From assembly GCA_027887005.1 (NCBI GenBank), contig JAPCJI010000001.1:310001-374000 (forward strand): a stretch of 64,000 nucleotides of DNA, in the 5' to 3' direction. The DNA comes from Nitrososphaerota archaeon. Lineage in GTDB: Archaea; Thermoproteota; Nitrososphaeria; Nitrososphaerales; Gagatemarchaeaceae. The notes beneath the pieces are model-generated. The model worked only from the letters and a program-made list of their open reading frames with translations, did not search any database and had not been told where the DNA came from. A program made the position numbers and the translations under genes. Below, piece after piece: positions 1-7,740 of the stretch (its first letter is position 1; each line of letters opens with the position of its first letter).

Positions 1-5
1 TAGCG

Positions 6-773
6 ATGTTTGTCTTCGCATTGACGCAGGGGAGGGGTGCTCTCGAGACCATTGCAGCCGCGCTCAGGAACGGTGTCGGTGAATTCTTCGCAAATGCGGG
101 TCTTGTCACCCTGATCGCGATTGGCTTCTTCATCTATACTGCTTCCATCGTGATCAACATTACATCGGCCTTCGGGCCCCCAATTGGGAATCCCTTCTCC
201 GGCATTGACCCTCTCCAGGCATTCATCGGGTTCACATTGGCCCCTCTCCGCGAAGAGTTTGGGTTCAGGGTGCTGATAATCGGCGCCGTGGCCTTCGCCG
301 TTTCCTTCTGGCGGTCTAACCGGGTCGCTCTCAGGTCCCTCTGGAGGCCCTCCATCGCCTACGAAGGACTCCCGAGGTACAGCTTGGCTGTGCTGCTGAT
401 AGTGGCGGCCTGGGCGTTGAGCTCTGGGGTCTTCGGGGCGTGCCACGTCGTCTGCGGAGGTGGCGGCTGGGACCTGGGCAAGCTGCCTGAGGCTATCTAC
501 GGTGGAGTCGTCCTGGGGTACCTGTACATCAGGTACGGGTTCCACGTGGCAGTGCTGGGACACTGGGGGGTAGACTACCTCGGCAGCGCCTTCGCGTTCT
601 ACGCCCAGGGGGCCTACGGCATCCCATTCACGTCCACGAGCGTCCCCGATGCGGTCTTCTCCGTCGGCCTTTCCCTCTTCGGGATCGCGTGCATAATCGT
701 TGTCGCGTATCTGGGGGTGAGGAGGTTGATGGTCAACAGGGCGAGAGCCGTCGCCCTGGTCGGAGGTTCTTAA
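6..773 (+). CDS. CPBP-family intramembrane metalloprotease (Rce1-like), possibly 5'-truncated
   Basis: This is a hydrophobic multi-pass protein of at least 255 residues with the three CPBP/Rce1 motifs in order: an EExxxR motif at E83-E84-R88, FxxxH at F143-H147, and HxxxD at H186-D190. These residues bind the metal and carry out proteolysis or prenyl-protein processing in characterised members. The reading frame is open to the window edge, so the ATG used here may be internal. CPBP proteins in archaea are mostly of unknown substrate; no partner is visible next to it. The family assignment is firm, the substrate unknown. Confidence 0.8.
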   Translation: MFVFALTQGRGALETIAAALRNGVGEFFANAGLVTLIAIGFFIYTASIVINITSAFGPPIGNPFSGIDPLQAFIGFTLAPLREEFGFRVLIIGAVAFAVSFWRSNRVALRSLWRPSIAYEGLPRYSLAVLLIVAAWALSSGVFGACHVVCGGGGWDLGKLPEAIYGGVVLGYLYIRYGFHVAVLGHWGVDYLGSAFAFYAQGAYGIPFTSTSVPDAVFSVGLSLFGIACIIVVAYLGVRRLMVNRARAVALVGGS

Positions 774-805
774 GCCCCGTTGCGGATGGTCGGTCGGCGA
801 GCGCG

Positions 806-1336
806 ATGACAGTTCTAGGAGTTTCGATAGTGAAGGAGATGGTCGCGAAGTACAAGTCCATCTACCCCAGCCAGGACGTTGCGTTTGACGGGGACGGTTA
901 CGTGCTCACCGTGAGGGAGGACAGGACGCTCCACTATCTGGAGCATCAGAACATGATCTCGAGGGAGATCGTGTTCACCCCGCCTGACTGCGTGGCGCAC
1001 CTGACTTCCAAGAGCAAGTTCGGGAGGCTTGGGCTGTCGTTCCTCAATTCGGTGAAGGTCCACAGCGGCTTCGTGGGCAGGCTGGCGCTCGAACTGGTGA
1101 ACCTCAGCAACGAGAGGACCCCCATCACGATCAAGCAGGGCGACCCCCTGATTCACATCGAGTTCATGCGAAGGGAGGGAGAACCTGCCCCGTACATCGG
1201 GAAGTACATGTTCCAGTTCATGAACGACGAGGAGACTGACATTTACATGAAGATCCTGACGGAGAACTTCCCGAAGGTGTTCCCGATGGACAGGCTGTCC
1301 CAGGTAAGAAAGGAACGATTGGTCAGAGAGGACTAG
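806..1336 (+). CDS. dCTP deaminase / dUTPase family protein
   Basis: The 176-residue product belongs to the trimeric dUTPase/dCTP deaminase fold. A central SKSxxGRxGL segment (about residue 71), then HSGFxGxLxLEL and GDPLIxIEF near residue 120, match the conserved phosphate-binding and catalytic strands, with the Glu of LALEL at the position of the deaminase catalytic Glu. The role would be dUMP/dUTP supply and keeping uracil out of DNA. The frame is open upstream to base 689, but that extension reads through the end of the preceding gene and lacks family similarity, so the ATG at 806 was chosen. Whether it deaminates dCTP, hydrolyses dUTP or does both cannot be told from sequence alone. Confidence 0.78.
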   Translation: MTVLGVSIVKEMVAKYKSIYPSQDVAFDGDGYVLTVREDRTLHYLEHQNMISREIVFTPPDCVAHLTSKSKFGRLGLSFLNSVKVHSGFVGRLALELVNLSNERTPITIKQGDPLIHIEFMRREGEPAPYIGKYMFQFMNDEETDIYMKILTENFPKVFPMDRLSQVRKERLVRED

Positions 1337-1342
1337 TCGTCT

Positions 1343-2290
1343 TCAGATTCCGAGGGCAGACCTCAGCCCCTTGTACCTGTTCCTGATTGTGACTTCCGTG
1401 ACCCCCGCGGCCTCAGCAACGTCCTTCTGGGTCTTGTCTTCGCCTTCAAGGGTGCACGCGACGTAGAGCGCGGCCGCGGCGAGCCCCATGGGGTCCTTCC
1501 CTGCGGTAATGCGGGTCTCTTCTGCCCTCCTCAAGATCTCGAGGGCCCGCCTCTTCGTCTTCTCCGAAAGCCCGGCTTTCGAGGCAATCCTGGAGACGCA
1601 CTTGGCTGGGTCGACCACCGGCATTTTGATGTCCATTTCCTTGATGAGGAGCCGGTAGCACCTTGCGATGTCCTTCTTCTTGACGTTGCTGACGGCGGCG
1701 AGGTCCTTGAGCGTCCTCGGGGTCTGGGTGTCTCTGCAAGCGGCGTAGAGGGACGCAGCAATGATCGCCGAGATTGACCTGCCCCTCACCAGCCCGCGCT
1801 CGAGCGCCTTCCTGTAGATGTAGGCTGCCTTCTCCACCACGGCGTCTGAAACCGAGAGCTTGTCGGAAAGCCTGTCGAGCTCGCTGAAGGCCTGCCGCAG
1901 GTTTCTGTCCACGGGCTCGTGTACCTGGCTGCGGGAGTCCCAGGTCCGGAGTCTGTCGACCGTTGCCTTCATCGAAGAAGACAGGGACTTGCCAGAGGCG
2001 TCCTTGTTCATCCCGCCAATTACCGTCGCGAGGCCCATGTCGTGCATGGCTATGGAAGTGGGGAGCCCGCCCCTGCTCCTGTCGTCCTTCTCCTCCTTCG
2101 AGAAGGCCCTCCACTCAGGGCCGGTCTCCTCGATCTTCTCCTTGACCACGAAACCACAGGAGCCGCAGAAGAGCTCGCCTCCCGCTGAGTCTACCAACAT
2201 TGGGCCCTTCCCGCATCTAGGGCACTTGTCGAGGGCTTTCTGCACCCTAACCACTCTAGAGAAGTCCTTGTCTGTTGACAAAATCACCAC
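1343..2290 (-). CDS. tfb: Transcription initiation factor IIB (TFB)
   Basis: TFB recruits RNA polymerase to the TBP-TATA complex and helps set the start site. The N-terminus has a zinc ribbon (C23xxC26 and C42xxC45 from the start chosen here), followed by the B-reader/linker region and two cyclin-like repeats (about residues 115-200 and 210-300). The reading frame extends upstream to an ATG at 2356, but a TATA-like element lies at 2329-2336 inside that extension. A GTG at 2290 downstream of it gives a 315-residue protein of normal length; an adjacent GTG (2287) or TTG (2281) is also possible. Archaea of this group often carry several TFBs, so this may be one paralogue. Confidence 0.93.
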   Translation of the reverse strand: MVILSTDKDFSRVVRVQKALDKCPRCGKGPMLVDSAGGELFCGSCGFVVKEKIEETGPEWRAFSKEEKDDRSRGGLPTSIAMHDMGLATVIGGMNKDASGKSLSSSMKATVDRLRTWDSRSQVHEPVDRNLRQAFSELDRLSDKLSVSDAVVEKAAYIYRKALERGLVRGRSISAIIAASLYAACRDTQTPRTLKDLAAVSNVKKKDIARCYRLLIKEMDIKMPVVDPAKCVSRIASKAGLSEKTKRRALEILRRAEETRITAGKDPMGLAAAALYVACTLEGEDKTQKDVAEAAGVTEVTIRNRYKGLRSALGI

Positions 2291-2328
2291 TAGCGAAATC
2301 TTTACAAGAAAGTGCGCCTGGAGGAAGT

Positions 2329-2336
2329 ATATATGC
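2329..2336 (-). promoter_or_regulatory. TATA box of the tfb gene
   Basis: On the minus strand this reads CATATATA, flanked by GC-rich sequence. It predicts a transcript start near 2305, about 15 bases before the GTG start used for tfb and downstream of the longer ATG-initiated frame. Confidence 0.55.
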
Positions 2337-2472
2337 TTTGTGGCGAAATATTGCATTGTTCCTCCCCTTATACAATTCCTGCTGGTAATCGTATGGAATC
2401 AGCATTGATATTGGAAGGAAGTGGTCGAGATTCGAAGAAAATCAACATGAGCCTTGGGAGGGTCGCGCGGCG

Positions 2473-3477
2473 TTGAAACTAAGGCATCCCCCGTCCACGC
2501 AGCTGCTGAGGCCGTTGCTGGACATGTACAGGAGCTCGGCGGTCGCCCTGACCGGATGCCGGTCCCTGGGCCTGGAGCGAGGCTCCTGCGAATTCGACGT
2601 GATCGTGGTGACGCCGGAGAAGCGGCCTCCCCGCTCTACCCGGGTCAGCGGGGTCCATGTCGACCTGTACTTCATAGATGAGAAGGAGGTCATGAGGCCA
2701 TCGAACCCCGAGCACGCGGTCTCGATGGCAAACGCGATAGCGGTCAAGGATGCTTCGCTCGTTCTTTCGACGAGCTTTGCTTCCAACTCTGCTCTGCTGG
2801 CCAACTCGTCTCGACGGAGTTCCAGGGCCCGGCTCGGTTCTTCGCTGAAGGCCCTGGGGAGGGTGGACGACGCGCTGTCCAAGGGACTGGTGCCGGACGC
2901 CGACTTCTGGCTCCTCTCCGCGTCCTATGATTTCGCCTACGCCCTGTTGTACTCGAGGGAGCGGATGCCGGCGCCGAGCCACCTCCTCGGCCAGCTCAAG
3001 AGCCAATCGAAGGGTCTGGCCAAGAACTTCGAGGCCTTCTCGAGGGGCGCAGGGTTGGAGAAGGCGTCGAGGGCGAGCTGTTCCGCAAGGCTGGAGGCGC
3101 TGGAGGTCCTCCATGATGTGCTCGGGAGGGCGCAGGGGGGAGGGGGAGCCAGCCACTCTGCCTGGACCAAGGAGCGGCTCGACATCGTCCGGAGCAAGGC
3201 GGCAGAGCTGAGCAGGTTGATCGACCACGCAGAGGCCTACTCGTTCTTGGGCCAGGAGGTCCTCAAGGCACTGATGGCCATAGCCTGGAGGGAAGAGTCA
3301 GAGGGCAAGAGGAGGGCCAAGAGCCCCATGCTGATGAGCGTGTTGGCGGCGGAAAAGGAGGGGCTCCTGAGCGCACGACTTCTCCGGGAGCTTGGCATCC
3401 CCCGCCAGAAAGCGAGCGTCGAGGGGTCCCTGGTTCTCCTGAGGGACCATGTCTCGCGGTTGGAAAAGTGGGTTTGA
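2473..3477 (+). CDS. Conserved hypothetical protein with nucleotidyltransferase-like N-terminus
   Basis: The 334-residue product starts at a TTG. Residues about 20-65 contain a small GCRSLGL segment followed by an acidic-hydrophobic strand (FDVIVV) and a second strand (VDLYFID), a layout reminiscent of nucleotidyltransferase-fold proteins. The rest is predicted mostly alpha-helical and rich in Ser, Arg and Leu, ending in a possible winged-helix-like region near residues 275-330. I do not recognise a named family and assign no function. It lies downstream of the divergently transcribed tfb, without overlap. Confidence 0.6.
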   Translation: MKLRHPPSTQLLRPLLDMYRSSAVALTGCRSLGLERGSCEFDVIVVTPEKRPPRSTRVSGVHVDLYFIDEKEVMRPSNPEHAVSMANAIAVKDASLVLSTSFASNSALLANSSRRSSRARLGSSLKALGRVDDALSKGLVPDADFWLLSASYDFAYALLYSRERMPAPSHLLGQLKSQSKGLAKNFEAFSRGAGLEKASRASCSARLEALEVLHDVLGRAQGGGGASHSAWTKERLDIVRSKAAELSRLIDHAEAYSFLGQEVLKALMAIAWREESEGKRRAKSPMLMSVLAAEKEGLLSARLLRELGIPRQKASVEGSLVLLRDHVSRLEKWV

Positions 3478-3597
3478 CCACAGGGTGGCTGAGGAATGTT
3501 CGTCAAACGTTTTCCTTAGGTCATCTAATGGCCTACGAAGAATCAAGAGAAGCGCCGTCCAAAATCGTCTATGCCAGAAGAGTCGCCGATAGATCCC

Positions 3598-3948
3598 TCA
3601 TCGCGACCTAATCATTGTCAGCAGCATCTTGAATCTCTTCGATGCTTTGACCGCATGAGGTTTCCCGGCGGGAAGGACGATTGCTTCTCCCTGGTCTAAT
3701 CGATTCATCTTCCCCGAAATGGTGACCTCGGCTTCACCTTCAAGAAGATGCAGTAGCGCGTCGTAGGGAGCTACGTGCTCGCTCAGTCCTTCACCCTCGT
3801 CGAACGCGAAGAGCGTTACCGTGCCAGCGCTGTTGCTGATAATCGTGCGGCTTACTACTGACCCCGGCTGATAGGAAACGAGAGAAGCGACATTCCCCTT
3901 ATGGCCGGGCATCAATCCTTTCGAGGTGCTGGCTGGTTCTGCCCCCAT
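3598..3948 (-). CDS. Small cupin-domain protein
   Basis: At 116 residues this is a single-domain cupin. The first cupin motif is seen as a glycine-rich GEGLSEH..APYDALLHLLEGE stretch around residues 52-72 and the second as LPAGKPHAV near residues 93-101. Two His and one Glu are available as metal ligands. Such proteins bind a metal and act as small oxygenases, isomerases or ligand sensors; the sequence does not tell which. It is divergent from the hemerythrin-like gene to its right, with about 115 bases between the starts. Confidence 0.8.
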   Translation of the reverse strand: MGAEPASTSKGLMPGHKGNVASLVSYQPGSVVSRTIISNSAGTVTLFAFDEGEGLSEHVAPYDALLHLLEGEAEVTISGKMNRLDQGEAIVLPAGKPHAVKASKRFKMLLTMIRSR

Positions 3949-4027
3949 TGCTACTCACCTGGTCGCGAGGCCCGAGAGCTAAGAACATTCGACAAGTTCA
4001 CTCTCCCAAGGAGGGAATCGTCAATCA

Positions 4028-4037
4028 CCTTATACGT
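4028..4037 (+). promoter_or_regulatory. TATA box of the hemerythrin-like gene
   Basis: The element CTTATACGTT lies about 33 bases before the ATG at 4065, which supports that start over the upstream in-frame codon at 3948. Confidence 0.45.
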
Positions 4038-4064
4038 TTCGCCACCGCCGTTCATCGGCGAGGA

Positions 4065-4511
4065 ATGACCTACACTCTGGACTACGACGAACCTCTTCCG
4101 AAGGTGATAGCCAGGCTGAAGTCGGAGCACAGGAAGCTCGACCTAGAGCTGAAGCAAGTCGAACGGCTGAGCAAGAGAGGTGACCTAGCGGTTGCGATTA
4201 AGAAGCTGAACACGATCAAGCTGACCCTGCTCAGACATGCGGTCGAAGAGGAAGCGAGGTTAATGAGAGTCATAATGTGGGAGTTCAAGGTCGACTCGGG
4301 CGATTCGATCATGATTCTGAGGTATCATCGAAAGATTGTGGAGTTCTACGAGCGCACATTGGCGAACCTGGCTACTCTCCCTGAGAAGGTGGGTCGCAGA
4401 GAAATCGGGATCTTTGTCAGGGAGCTAAGGCAGCATCATGAGCAGGAGGAGGAAACCGTCTTCCCCCTCGCTACCAAGGCGAATCGTCTTTATGAAAAGA
4501 ACCCACCCTGA
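4065..4511 (+). CDS. Hemerythrin HHE-domain protein
   Basis: The 148-residue product is a four-helix HHE-type protein. Likely di-iron ligands appear once per helix: SEHRKLD (about residue 21), LLRHAVEEEARLM (about 61), LRYHRKIVEFY (about 89) and LRQHHEQEEETVFP (about 126). Proteins of this class bind O2 or NO or store iron. The ORF could be extended to 3948, but the TATA element at 4028 and the unrelated-looking extension argue for ATG 4065. The neighbouring divergent cupin is also probably metal-binding, so the pair may respond to oxygen or metal stress; this is inference. Confidence 0.82.
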   Translation: MTYTLDYDEPLPKVIARLKSEHRKLDLELKQVERLSKRGDLAVAIKKLNTIKLTLLRHAVEEEARLMRVIMWEFKVDSGDSIMILRYHRKIVEFYERTLANLATLPEKVGRREIGIFVRELRQHHEQEEETVFPLATKANRLYEKNPP

Positions 4512-4618
4512 CGAGGAGGTAATGACAGGATCCAGACAGCCCAAGCTTCCGGCGCGGAAATACTGCTCATCCTGCATTGAGCATCGGGTCACTATTCGAG
4601 AAGCCTATATCGTCAAAC

Positions 4619-4629
4619 GCTTAAAATAA
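4619..4629 (+). promoter_or_regulatory. TATA box of the HTH regulator gene
   Basis: The element GCTTAAAATAA is centred 28 bases before the ATG at 4652, predicting a leaderless mRNA. Confidence 0.6.
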
Positions 4630-4651
4630 CATTCGCCAAGCGCCAAATTCC

Positions 4652-5359
4652 ATGGAGGAGTCCGGCAAGGGCAACGCACTGGCCCAAATCTCGGGGGACG
4701 TTGTCGCGAGCGCAGACCCGGGCCGGGCCATGAAGGCGTGGAGGGCGAAGCTGGGAATAAAGCAGGTCGTGCTGGCCAGGGCCCTGAGGATGTCCCCGTC
4801 GGTCCTGAGCGACTACGAGAGCGGAAGGAGGCCGTCACCGGGGGTCCAGTTCGTGAGGAAGTACGTAGAGGCGCTTGTCAGGCTGGACGCGGGGAAGGAG
4901 CGGGTGATACCCAAGCTCGTCGCGGACGAGAAGGACGAAGCGATACTCTCCATCGGTGAATTCCGTTCCCCGGTCGAGGCATCAAGGATCCTGAAGGCAC
5001 TCGATGCGAAGGTCCTGGTGGGGGACGAGAAGGCGGTCAAGCTCTACGGGTACACGGTGGTCGACTCGATCAAGACGATTTACGCTCTATCTGGTTTCGA
5101 CTTCTACAGAATCTTCGGTGCGACTACGGAGAGAGCTCTCATTTTCACGAAGGTGGGGATGGGGCGGAGCCCCCTGGTGGCCATCCGCGTCTCGCAGCTC
5201 AAGCCTAGGGTGGTGGTCATTCACGGGCCCAAGGAGGTCGACCCCCTCGCGGTGGACCTTGCCCGAAGGGAGGGCCTCGTATTCGCGCTGTCGGAGGCAC
5301 TCACCGTGGAGGAGCTCATCTCATCCTTGCGGGCGATCGAACCCTCTGCCCAGACTTAA
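4652..5359 (+). CDS. XRE-type HTH transcriptional regulator (COG1709-like)
   Basis: Residues about 25-80 form a Cro/C1-type helix-turn-helix (RAKLGIKQVVLARALRMS then SVLSDYESGRR). The C-terminal region of about 120 residues resembles the conserved domain of a family of archaeal predicted regulators of unknown ligand. It contains alternating strands and an HGPKEVDPLAVDLA segment near residue 190 that resembles a phosphate- or nucleotide-binding loop. The gene is single, with its own TATA box. It could be a global or autoregulatory DNA-binding protein; no operator could be identified. Confidence 0.82.
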   Translation: MEESGKGNALAQISGDVVASADPGRAMKAWRAKLGIKQVVLARALRMSPSVLSDYESGRRPSPGVQFVRKYVEALVRLDAGKERVIPKLVADEKDEAILSIGEFRSPVEASRILKALDAKVLVGDEKAVKLYGYTVVDSIKTIYALSGFDFYRIFGATTERALIFTKVGMGRSPLVAIRVSQLKPRVVVIHGPKEVDPLAVDLARREGLVFALSEALTVEELISSLRAIEPSAQT

Positions 5360-5363
5360 ATAG
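5355..5363 (+). promoter_or_regulatory. TATA box of the small membrane protein gene
   Basis: CTTAAATAG overlaps the TAA stop of the HTH regulator gene and lies about 29 bases before the ATG at 5388. The downstream gene is therefore probably transcribed on its own. Confidence 0.6.
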
Positions 5364-5387
5364 AAAAACTGGCAAACCAGTGCGAAA

Positions 5388-5786
5388 ATGGGCAACGAAA
5401 GCTCAGCTTCAACGACGTCCGACAAGGACTGGCAAAAGCAGGCCGGAAGGCGCCGAGTGTTCGGCTTCTTCTGGATCTTCTTCGGCGTCGCCATAGTCCA
5501 GACTCTCTCGTCAGAAGGGGACACCTTCATCCACGTGGTCGACAACTACATCGACATCGCACTTGTTGTTGTCGCGGTCATCGTCCTGCTGGCCTGGTGG
5601 AAGAAATCGTCCACCAAGGACCTGCAGATGGTGAACAACATACTCTCGGTGCTCGCCGTAATCCTCCTCGTACTGGCGATAGTGACTCTGGCAGGGCTAA
5701 CAGGAGAGACCACAGCTGAAGACCTTGCGGACGATATCCCTACACTGTTGTTCGGCATCTTCATGCTGATCAACAGGTTCGTCTAG
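5388..5786 (+). CDS. Hypothetical three-segment membrane protein
   Basis: The 132-residue product has a polar, Ser/Thr-rich N-terminus of about 25 residues followed by three hydrophobic segments (about 27-43, 55-68 and 85-102) and a short amphipathic tail. I recognise no family. The ATG start is 29 bases from a clear TATA element and the gene ends just before the convergent glycosyltransferase gene. Confidence 0.65.
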   Translation: MGNESSASTTSDKDWQKQAGRRRVFGFFWIFFGVAIVQTLSSEGDTFIHVVDNYIDIALVVVAVIVLLAWWKKSSTKDLQMVNNILSVLAVILLVLAIVTLAGLTGETTAEDLADDIPTLLFGIFMLINRFV

Positions 5787-5789
5787 GGA

Positions 5790-6821
5790 CTAGAGCATAG
5801 AAATCAACAAGCGGGAGATTGTTTCCACTCCCAGGAACTTCCGTGGGGGCTCCCGCTTCCCGATTTTCTCGTTCATCAGCCCTGCGAGGTTGCCCAGGCT
5901 CTCTGGAGAGTAGCCGAGGGCGGCCGCGTTCCTCTCCTGCTCGGCGTGATGTTTGATTGGAATGACGATGATGGGTGTTCCGGCGCTGGCCGCTTCGTCA
6001 ATGGTGCTCTTTCCCGCGGTGGAGACCACGAGGTCGGCGCAGGCGACCAGGTTCTGGTTGTCTGAAACGATGCCGAGGTCGAACATGTGGTCGCCCTGTG
6101 CTGCCTTCCCCCTGTTTCCGGATATCGCCAAGAACGCGCCCGGAACAGCTCCTCGTTTCATTACGTCGACGGTCTCGCGGAGAAGGAACTCTCCCAGGCC
6201 GCTCCCGCTCATGCTGAGCAGCACCATCCTCCCCTTCGTCGGGAGAGCGTGACTCGCCCTGGTCTGAATCGCGGTCGCAATCACCTCCCTGACTATCGGT
6301 CCGACGTAGCGCCTGTTCCCCGAGTCCTCTCCCGATTCGGGGATGACCAGGACGTCCACCGAGGCTTGGAGGTTCCGATACCATCCCTCGACACGCCTCT
6401 CGATGGTCCGTGCCAGCCATCCGCGAGCGAATCCCAGTTCGAGCTCGTCAGAAATGAAGGCGGTCTTGCACCCCTTCTCCATGGCCACGGTTATCCCCGA
6501 GAACTCCTCGTCGCAGACTACCAGGTCTGGCCGATAGGAATCGAATAGCTTCTCGGTCTGGCTCTTGGTGCCCCTCAGCGCGGCCCACGAACGTAGGTAC
6601 CACAGGGAAGCTCTCTTCATCTCTCCTCCGACTATCTCTAGAGAAGGGTCGGAGACGATGTCTTCCGCCATCAATCCCTGGGACCTGATGAACTCGGCTG
6701 CCTTTCCTCCCGAGAAGAGTTTGACGTCGTGGCCGGCAGAGGAGAGGGCCCTCGCGACGACCAGAGACCTCGTAGCGTGGCCGAGGCCGATTGGGCTGAT
6801 CCCGTAGAGTATCCTAGCCAT
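5790..6821 (-). CDS. MurG-like (GT28/GT1-type) glycosyltransferase
   Basis: This 343-residue protein has the two Rossmann-like domains of GT-B glycosyltransferases. The N-terminus reads ILYGISPIGLGHATRS, the acceptor-side glycine loop with the catalytic-region His seen in MurG and MGD synthase relatives. The C-terminal half has the nucleotide-sugar signature region (ADLVVSTAGKSTIDEAASAGTPIIVIP at about 258-284, then HAEQERNA). Archaeal relatives are predicted to move a hexose or N-acetylhexosamine to a lipid or glycan, but the acceptor is unknown. A TATA element 26 bases upstream makes the mRNA leaderless. Confidence 0.82.
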   Translation of the reverse strand: MARILYGISPIGLGHATRSLVVARALSSAGHDVKLFSGGKAAEFIRSQGLMAEDIVSDPSLEIVGGEMKRASLWYLRSWAALRGTKSQTEKLFDSYRPDLVVCDEEFSGITVAMEKGCKTAFISDELELGFARGWLARTIERRVEGWYRNLQASVDVLVIPESGEDSGNRRYVGPIVREVIATAIQTRASHALPTKGRMVLLSMSGSGLGEFLLRETVDVMKRGAVPGAFLAISGNRGKAAQGDHMFDLGIVSDNQNLVACADLVVSTAGKSTIDEAASAGTPIIVIPIKHHAEQERNAAALGYSPESLGNLAGLMNEKIGKREPPRKFLGVETISRLLISML

Positions 6822-6842
6822 CAGGGTCGAGGCCCTGGGCGC

Positions 6843-6850
6843 GTATATAT
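6843..6850 (-). promoter_or_regulatory. TATA box of the MurG-like glycosyltransferase gene
   Basis: The run GTATATAT (ATATATAC on the minus strand) is centred about 26 bases from the ATG at 6821. Confidence 0.6.
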
Positions 6851-6912
6851 TTCCGCGAAAGACTCGGAGACGGGTCTGCCGTCCGCAAGGTTATCTACAG
6901 CAAGGGGCGGGG

Positions 6913-7740
6913 ATGCGGGATACTTTGCTGAACCTTGTCACAGGCTCGGTCGAATTCTCAGTCGTGATAGGAGTCGCCCTTGCCGCGATACTTCTCAACA
7001 CCCTGGACTCCAGGGGTTTCCTCGCGAGCGTCGGGGTCGGGTTGGCGATAGTGTACGGAGGCGGTGCCTCGTGGTTCTTCATCGTGGCGGTGTTCTTCAT
7101 CCTCGGCGTGGTCTTCACTCTCTACAAGTACGGGTACAAGCGCAGGCTTGGCAGCGCCCAGGAGAAGGGAGGGGCAAGGAACTGGCCGAACATACTTGCA
7201 AACGGCGGTGCGGCGTCGGTTTTCGCAGTTTTCAACTTCTTCAGCCCATCTCCGCTCCTTGCCGGGCTCTTCCTGGGGGCCGTTTCCACTTCAGCCGCCG
7301 ACACCGCTGCCACCGAGCTGGGGCTCCTGAGCCGCAGCAGGCCGAGGCTCGTCACGAATCTAAGGAAGAGCGTGACGCCGGGGACTTCCGGCGGGGTATC
7401 GTTTCTCGGGGCTTTGGCCGCGGTTCTGGCATCTGTCGTCATCGGGCTCATGGCGCTCTTCCTAGGGGTGCTCACGATTGGGCTGTCAGTGATGGTCGTT
7501 TGCGTCGTAGGAGGGATATTCGGAGCGTTCTTCGACAGCTACCTCGGGGCGACAGTCCAGCGACGCGGACACTGCGCCATCTGCCTGAAGCCCACCGAGG
7601 CCCTGAACCACTGCGGGGAAGCGACCAGGTTGACCGGGGGAATCGGGTTCATCGAGAACAACCTGGTGAACCTGCTGGCGACGGTGGCGGGAGCGCTCGT
7701 CTCTATGCTGGTGGTTCTGGCTGTGATGCCGGCCGTCTAG
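6913..7740 (+). CDS. DUF92 / TMEM19 / VTE6-family integral membrane protein
   Basis: The 275-residue polytopic protein carries the DUF92 pattern: an N-terminal helix pair, a conserved GGARNWPNILANGG segment (about residues 87-100), FxGAVSTSAADTxATELG (about 119-137) and SVTPGTSGGVSFLG (about 153-166). Plant VTE6 of this family is a phytyl-phosphate kinase, so an isoprenoid-phosphate kinase role in archaeal lipid or quinone metabolism is a fair inference. A CxxC..HC cluster (about 219-229) in a cytosolic loop is an extra feature. The 3' end overlaps that of the convergent glyS by 38 bases. Confidence 0.85.
   Translation: MRDTLLNLVTGSVEFSVVIGVALAAILLNTLDSRGFLASVGVGLAIVYGGGASWFFIVAVFFILGVVFTLYKYGYKRRLGSAQEKGGARNWPNILANGGAASVFAVFNFFSPSPLLAGLFLGAVSTSAADTAATELGLLSRSRPRLVTNLRKSVTPGTSGGVSFLGALAAVLASVVIGLMALFLGVLTIGLSVMVVCVVGGIFGAFFDSYLGATVQRRGHCAICLKPTEALNHCGEATRLTGGIGFIENNLVNLLATVAGALVSMLVVLAVMPAV

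Noticed and set aside
689-805. Upstream extension of the dCTP deaminase/dUTPase gene
   Set aside because: It reads through the end of the CPBP gene in another frame, with Arg/Gly-rich sequence and no family similarity.
1446-2114. 222-residue minus-strand ORF within tfb
   Set aside because: It is a shadow frame of tfb with Arg/Gln/Gly-rich composition, as are the many other long antiphase frames typical for such a GC-rich sequence.
4522-4629. 35-codon ORF with CxxC after a GAGGAGGT sequence
   Set aside because: The Shine-Dalgarno-like sequence is only one to two bases from the ATG, the frame ends inside the TATA box of the next gene, and no similarity is recognised.
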